From Verticillium longisporum (Eukaryota > Ascomycota > Sordariomycetes > Glomerellales > Plectosphaerellaceae), in NCBI GenBank assembly GCA_019188255.1, contig JAETXT010000001.1, positions 7,688,001 to 7,752,000 of the forward strand: 64,000 bases of DNA, in the 5' to 3' direction. Below the pieces are notes generated by a model that saw only the letters and a program-made list of their open reading frames with translations, had not been told where the DNA came from and did no database searches. Shown here piece after piece: positions 63,080 through 64,000 of this stretch (within the stretch, counting starts at the first letter, position 1; each line of letters opens with the position of its first letter). The translations under genes and the position numbers were made by a program.

Positions 63080-63990
63080 TAGTGGGTCATCTTCTGCCGC
63101 CGGCTGTTGTCGTGGAGCCTCGATTCCATCGTGGGTTGAGACATGGCCAGCACAGCATGGTGGGCGGACTCATGATCTGTCTCGTGTGTCATGCACTTGA
63201 CCAAGGTTCTGGTCAGATCCTCCGAGCTAGGATCGCGTCGATCGTCGATGCTTGGTCTCTGCCCTACCAAGTCCTCGTTCCCCACGGTAGCAGGCTTCTT
63301 AATCAAGTATTTGTTTATAAGGTCGATGACCACGGCGGCCTCTCCCTGTCTGTCCGATGACATATCGTCCTCCTCCTCACAGACAGTCGTGCCGGTTGAA
63401 GCCTCCGGCAATTATCACATCCACTACATGCCCTCCGGCCCGTCGGGCTTTGCAGATCATCCTTTCCGATGTCAGGTAGGTCTCCAGCAGTGCCTCCGCG
63501 TCGTTGCCCTGGACGTATATGGGCAGCAAGAGGATCTCTCTGCCCGGCAGTCGCACCGTCGCCGACACCACGTTCGACGACGGGACCGGTATCTGCTCAG
63601 CGTCTAAATCTTTGTTCACCCACAGCATGCTCCTCGCTCCCCGCTTTCTATCTCGCCACACCGTCGGCACCATCTTGGCTCACTTCCAGTGTCTCATCGG
63701 GACGGTCCATATCCAGCCATTAGCCTCCAGGTCGGCGGTTCTAGTATTTTCAACGCCCACCAGTTCTTTTATCGCTACTCTCGTGTACCGGCTTCCGCTT
63801 CCCTACATCGAGTTGGAGCATCTGGAACTTCCTACTCATGCTGGCCGGGGTATAGCTTCAGGTAGCTCTTACTGAACAACTCGAGCGGTCCTCCGCAGGG
63901 GGCTTGAGAATTTCCTTCCGGCACTCGTCGTTGCGATGGCCATCCTTAGCGCTTTTAGCGCACCTCTGTAACTCCCTTCGCTTAAACACC
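63080..63990 (-). pseudogene. LINE (Tad1-like) endonuclease-domain remnant
   Basis: One minus frame reads KRGARSMLWVNKDLDAEQIP, SATVRLPGREILLLPIYVQG, then VDVIIAGGFNRHDCL, where intact elements have AGDFNRHD. Another frame continues with DRQGEAAVVIDLINKYLIKK and RTLVKCMTHETDHESAHHAV. This is the apurinic-like endonuclease domain of fungal non-LTR retrotransposons. The catalytic Asp of the AGDFNRHD motif is Gly here, and frames change several times. Reverse-transcriptase sequence is not seen. The remnant probably runs off the right edge at its 5' side. Confidence 0.65.
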
Positions 63991-64000
63991 TTGTGGCCAA

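Overview
The window is from a filamentous ascomycete, probably of Sordariomycete type. Genes carry short GT-AG introns (about 50-85 bp). The families are fungal: Zn(II)2Cys6 and bZIP-DUF3425 regulators, a PNP-NACHT-ankyrin NLR, and DUF3723. Pogo/Fot, MULE, hAT, Copia and LINE sequences are all present. About half the window is mobile or decayed DNA, so it reads as an accessory, possibly subtelomeric region rather than a housekeeping block. I see no rRNA, tRNA or CRISPR.

Layout. 1-6.6 kb: two tandem DUF3723 genes, the first broken and the second apparently intact, separated by a degenerate minisatellite. 6.7-7.5 kb: a secreted protein whose mature N-terminus would be histidine (LPMO-like). 8.9-13.7 kb: a large PNP-NACHT-ankyrin NLR with an intact N-terminal half and a damaged middle. 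15.5-18.2 kb: a regulator fragment, then a pogo/Fot element with TIRs and a TA duplication. 18.3-19 kb: a hemerythrin-like HHE gene. 19.4-25.8 kb: a nearly pristine Copia element (Copia-1). 27.8-28.3 kb: a truncated FAD oxidoreductase fused to a transposon end. 28.4-30.7 kb: two neighbouring paralogues of an unrecognised family.

30.6-35.5 kb holds the most unusual part: three tandem units of about 1.5-1.7 kb. Each has the same promoter module, a different intronless ORF, and the same 3' module with a 9-bp-stem hairpin whose three-base loop varies only in its middle base. A spacer with iterated CGGAGYGA-type motifs follows. Flanks are conserved and cargo is divergent; the first unit begins inside the 5' end of the divergent neighbour gene. 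A decayed MULE cuts the third unit. 37.4-39.2 kb: a second PNP fragment and a small helical-protein gene whose relic copy lies at 50.5-51.4 kb.

40-50 kb: a short Zn2Cys6 protein, a pogo/hAT mosaic, a decayed FluG/DUF3435-like fragment (possible Starship-captain-type recombinase relic), a small bZIP gene, and an intact three-exon bZIP-DUF3425 regulator. 53.4-61.3 kb: one AflR-like regulator split in two by an AT-rich repeat block, itself split by a very recent Copia element (Copia-2; LTRs appear identical, GTAAG duplication). The window ends with a probable solo LTR and a decayed LINE.

Reading as a whole: DUF3723, NLR and DUF3435-like genes are families known from Starship giant transposons. 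Here they are scattered and partly broken, so an eroded Starship-like region is possible but not shown; no intact captain gene is visible. All reading was by eye: exon borders are inferred from GT/AG sites and family fit, and family names come from recognition, not database search.
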